Positions 60,545 to 64,000 of a stretch of DNA of 64,000 nucleotides are shown in pieces; position 1 is the first letter of the stretch, and each line of letters opens with the position of its first letter. A model generated the notes under the pieces. That model saw only the letters and a list, made by a program, of their open reading frames with translations. It searched no databases and had not been told where the DNA came from. A program made the position numbers and the translations under genes. The DNA comes from Eulemur rufifrons. Taxonomy: Eukaryota; Chordata; Mammalia; Primates; Lemuridae. The stretch is from the NCBI RefSeq assembly GCF_041146395.1, contig NC_091010.1:54022001-54086000 (forward strand), written 5' to 3'.

Positions 60545-62395
60545 ATTTAATGAGAGGATTCTGGGAAGGTGGCAGAGTAGAAAGCCCCAGGAATCTATCT
60601 CCCCCAACCTAGACAACAAGTACATTGGCAGAATCTGCCTGATGTGCGATTTTGGAACTCTGAAGGTTTGCAACTTCCAGAGGAAATCTTGGACGGCAAA
60701 TTGAGGTTAATGTCAATCAATTTTAGCTCTTAGCACAGTAGCAGCTACCCATCCTCCACCCCCGACCCCTTGGAAGGCAGCTGTGCACATGTTCCCGGAG
60801 CAACCTGCACACAGCTTGCAGGAGCCGTAATGGGCAAAAGGGACCTTGCCCTTCAAATAACAGGGACCTGTGCTCTGATCACTGATTGCCGCTTCTGATC
60901 ACAGAAATGCAGACAAAGAGGTGGACAGCCATTGTTGCACATCTCCCGTTGTTGGAAGCTCCTCCTTCCCCTCCGTCTAAAGTGACTTCCAGGGGATTTA
61001 AAGGGCTAATGCCCTTTTTCCTCCCTTCACTTTTCTTTTTCCCTTGTTGGGAGCCCAACATTAATGACTAGGACATTCAAAAACAACTGCACGTACAGGG
61101 AAAATTAGAAAGTGATTGCACATGCCCAGGGAAAGGCTCAGGTCAGAGAAGACCTGAAGTTTACACCTCAGGCTGATCCTTGGCACAGAGACCACCCACA
61201 ACAACAACAAATAATAATAATAAGAAAAACACAGCAAACTCTAGGGAAGGGAGAGAATCTGATATCCAGAGTTACCACCTTATTAGATTCAAATGTCCAA
61301 TTTTCAACAAAAACTCACAAGGCATACAAAGAAACAGGGAAGTACGGCCCATTCAAAGGAAAAAATTAATCAACAGAAACTAACCCTGAAAAAGACCTGA
61401 TGACAGATCTACTAGACAAGGACTTTGAAACAACTTTCTTAAAGATGCTAAAAGAACTAAAGGAAGATGTGAAGAAAGTTAAGAAAACAATATTTGGTTA
61501 AAAGAAAAGGGGGGGGGGGATATCAATAAAGAGATAGAAAACCTAAAAAGAAACCAGAAAGAAATTCTGGAGCTGGAAAATATAGTAAGTGAAATGAAAA
61601 ATTCACTAGAGGGATTCAAAGGCAGATTTGAGTAGGGAATCAATGAACTTGAAGATACGACAATGGAAATTTCAAGTCTGAGAAACATAAAGAAAAAGAT
61701 TGAAGAAAAGTGAAGAGAACCTAGGGGACCTGTGGGACACCATCAAGCAGACCAACATACACATCGTAGGAGTCCCAGAAGGAGAAAAAAGAAAGAAGCA
61801 TAGAGAATACTTGAAGAAATATGTCTGGAAAATCCCCAAATTTGATGAAAGACATGAATATCACATCCAAGAAGCCCAATGAACTCCAAGTAAGATTAAC
61901 TCCAAGAGATGCACACCAAAACATATTATAATCAAATTTTCAAAAGCCAAAAACAGAGAATCTTGAAAGCAGCAAGAGAAAAGCAATTTATCACATACAA
62001 GTGATCTTCAGTAAGATTATCTTCAGAATTCTCATTAGAATCTTTGGAAGCCAGAAAGTAGTAGGAAAACATATTCAAAATATTAAAAGGCGGGGAGTGG
62101 AAAAAAAAAAAAACCTGTCAACCAAGAATCCTATATCCAGCAAAATTTTCCTTCAAAAGTATGGGAGAAATTAAGATATTCCCAGATAAGCAAACTGAGG
62201 AAGTTCATTACCACTAGACCTCTGCAAGAAATGCTATGGGAGTTCTGCAAGGTGAAATGAAAGGATACTAGACTCAAAGCCACATGAAGAAATAAAGATC
62301 TCAAAAAATATATATAGGCAATTATAAAACCTAGCATTATTATAACAATAGTTTGTGACATTTTTTAAAGAAAACAATTAGTCTAAAGTTAGTAT
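60545..62395 (+). mobile_element. HAL1 / L1M ORF1-type LINE, nearly full length, plus strand
   Basis: Begins GAGAGGATTCTGGGAAGGTG, the start of an L1-type 5' UTR ('gcagagtagaaagccccagg' follows). ORF1 text appears around 61.39-61.95 kb. A coiled-coil-rich part (ELENIVSEMKNSLEGF, 61565-61620) leads to the RNA-recognition segment with TIKQTNIHIVGVPEGE (61735-61785), then the C-terminal domain. The frame is broken by stops and shifts. After ORF1 comes 'ccaagaatcctatatccagc', 'attcccagataagcaaactg' and 'agaaataaagatctcaaaaa', which I recall as the HAL1 3' part. No ORF2 sequence is seen, as expected for HAL1. It could also be an internally deleted L1M. Confidence 0.75.
61198..61226. repeat. (AAC)n(AAT)n simple repeat
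   Basis: ACAACAACAACAAATAATAATAATAA within the 5' region of the LINE. Confidence 0.9.
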
Positions 62396-62399
62396 CATT

Positions 62400-62592
62400 T
62401 GGAGACACAGTCTCACTCTATCATCTGAGCACTCAGGACTACAGGTGCATGCCACCACACCTGGCTTTTTTTTTAGCAACAGGGTCTCACTGTATTGCTC
62501 AGAGTGGTCTCAAACTCCTGACCTCAAGCAATCCTCCTGCCTCGGCCTCCCAAAGTGATAGTATTACAGATATAAGCCATTGCACCCAGCCT
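62400..62592 (-). mobile_element. AluJ-like element with internal deletion, minus strand
   Basis: 'ggagacacagtctcactctatc' jumps to 'gactacaggtgcatgccacc', then 'ttagcaacagggtctcactg' and 'gccattgcacccagcc'. Much of the right arm is missing. It adjoins the 3' end of the LINE. Confidence 0.85.
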
Positions 62593-62623
62593 ATTATTGT
62601 TTTTTAAAAAAAAGATTTAATTA

Positions 62624-62913
62624 GACTGGGTGCAGTGGGCTCATGCCTGTAATCCTAGCACTTTGGAAGGCTGAGAAGATTGTTTGAGGCCAGAAGTATG
62701 AGACCACCCTGAGTAAGAGTGAGACCCCATCTCTACAAAAAACAGAAAAATTAGCTGGGCATGGTGGCGCATGCCAGTAGTCCAGCTACTTGGAAGGCTG
62801 AGGCAGAAGGATTGCTTGAACCCAAGAGTCTGAGGTTGTAGTGAGCTATGACAGCACCACTGCATCCTAGCCAGGCAAACAGCAAAAACCTGTTTCAAAA
62901 AAAAAAAAAAAAA
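62624..62913 (+). mobile_element. AluJ-like element, plus strand
   Basis: Starts 'gactgggtgcagtgggctcatg', has 'gagtgagaccccatctctac' and ends in a 17-A tail. Possible 7-bp target repeat ATTTAAT (62615-62621 and 62913-62919). Together with the preceding element it forms an inverted Alu pair only about 30 bases apart. Confidence 0.9.
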
Positions 62914-62929
62914 TTTAATGAGACTAGTT

Positions 62930-63240
62930 TTAAAAAGGCTATAGCCATACAATGGAATAGTTTAGTCATTAAAATAATTAGATCAATACATATTAATATG
63001 GAAAAATACTTCAGATATATTACCAAGTTACAAAAGCAAATTGTATAATAGATACAAAATGATCTGTTTATATGATGTATATGTTCATGTGTGCATATAT
63101 ATTCTATTATACATACACAAATATTCCTTCAATATTTTATTGAATCCTCAATACAAAGAAAGAAGTCAGTAAATATATATAGCAGATAATACTAGTTATA
63201 CCTAAGGAGTATGTCTTAGGTTACGTTCCTAAAGAAGTAG
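62930..63240 (+). mobile_element. L1M 3'-end fragment, plus strand
   Basis: 'gccatacaatggaatagtttag', 'cattaaaataattagatcaa', 'atatggaaaaatacttcaga' and 'atatattaccaagttacaaaa' are L1ME-like 3' text, followed by AT-rich ATATAT sequence. Confidence 0.6.
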
Positions 63241-63650
63241 ACCCTAAAACAAGGATTTGTATGTAAATGTTTTATTGGGGATGGTACCAGGAAACACTGA
63301 TGGCAGAGAGGGGAAGTGGGACATGCACAAGAAAGAAAATAGAGGATGTGTTATTGAACAAGTGGGAAACTGGGGCTCAATTCCACTGGGAACCCCAGGA
63401 GACAGCGTAGGACATATCTCAGATGTCCCAGCCTAGGGATGAGGAAGTCTATTTGCCCATCTCCAAACGTGATGATCTGAGGTCATGAGGACATTAACGC
63501 TCCCAGCCCCTGGGGCTTATCCCACATGTGCAAGTCAAAAGAAAAGCCTACAGAATGGGAGTCACAGACACTTGTCACAGGATGCTGTCTAGAAATAATG
63601 GAACAATGAGAGCTGTGGCAATATGGGTGAGATACCTGAGGCATCTACCA
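63215..63650 (+). repeat. Old dispersed repeat, family not assigned
   Basis: 'ttaggttacgttcctaaaga', 'agaccctaaaacaaggattt', 'atgttttattggggatggtac' and 'acatatctcagatgtcccag' form a string I recall from many mammalian loci. I cannot name the family. 63650-64000 shows nothing recognised. Confidence 0.4.
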
Positions 63651-64000
63651 TGGGGTAGACAATGGGACACTATCACTTTTGACATTACAATTTTTATTGG
63701 TTTTTTTGTATGTGTATTGATAACACACTTTAAAATGTGAGAAAAAAAACTGAGATAAAAATACTCACCAAAATATTAGGTATTCTAGAGAAAAGAAAAA
63801 AAGGCTTACAATTAAGCCAGAAAATGTGCAAGGAGGCCAGAGGTGTCTGCTCAAAGAGGGCCTTCCACCTAGGTGTCTGCCACAGAAGCCAGCAGCTCTG
63901 GCAATCAGCCTGCCTGACATGCCAGGGGACAGCACTGTGAGGAAAGAGGCCACTGAGACAAAGCACAATTTTGACATTTTTATTCACTGATCATAAATAT

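Overview
The window is nuclear DNA of a primate, almost certainly a strepsirrhine and most likely a Malagasy lemur. The evidence is the Alu elements. Several carry a lemur-type middle segment (a GAAAGAAATTATATGGACA-like stretch before the second A-rich region) and the right-arm text GCTGACGCCACGGCACTCAC. Anthropoid Alus lack both. Old pan-mammalian repeats (MIR, L2, L1M, a MER5-like element) fill much of the rest.

I find no protein-coding gene. All open frames are short (longest 193 codons), none has a recognisable cellular domain, and the only frames with clear protein homology are decayed LINE reading frames: L1 ORF2 endonuclease at 1945-2910 (minus) and L1/HAL1 ORF1 near 61.4-61.95 kb (plus). 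This looks like intergenic or deep-intronic sequence.

Layout: 0-6 kb holds an old local duplication (723-1528 and 4866-5777) around an L1 ORF2 fragment, a palindromic hAT-like fragment and MIRs. 7.4-8.0 kb is a solitary retroviral LTR with a 4-bp target duplication. 8.7-9.4 kb is an Alu inserted inside another Alu, followed by an L1M 3' end. 10-27 kb is mostly unique sequence with scattered L2 and MIR and one Alu. 27.03-27.25 kb is a truncated L1 3' end with a G-quadruplex-like tract. 30-39 kb mixes L2, MIR, L1M and three Alus. At 40.06-40.13 kb a 36-nt copy of the 5' half of tRNA-Glu(CTC) sits, without a poly-A tail, between 15-bp direct repeats inside an L2. 40.7-48.5 kb is Alu-, L2- and MIR-rich. 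51.8-52.3 kb is a second LTR-like stretch. 53.0-53.95 kb is the most CpG-rich block and contains a CTCF-like motif. 54-55.4 kb is an L1M 3' end. 55.5-56.06 kb is a MIR split by an AluJ-like element. 57.35-58.96 kb is a copy of an unassigned repeat that also occurs at 24.4-25.1 kb. 60.5-62.4 kb is a nearly full-length HAL1/L1M ORF1-type LINE.

There is no operon or pathway here. The biology is retrotransposition in layers: L2 and MIR first, then L1M/HAL1, AluJ-type and lemur Alus, with nested insertions giving relative ages. The strongest candidate for something unusual is the tailless tRNA-half insertion. Repeat family names rest on my recall of consensus sequences, not on a database search.
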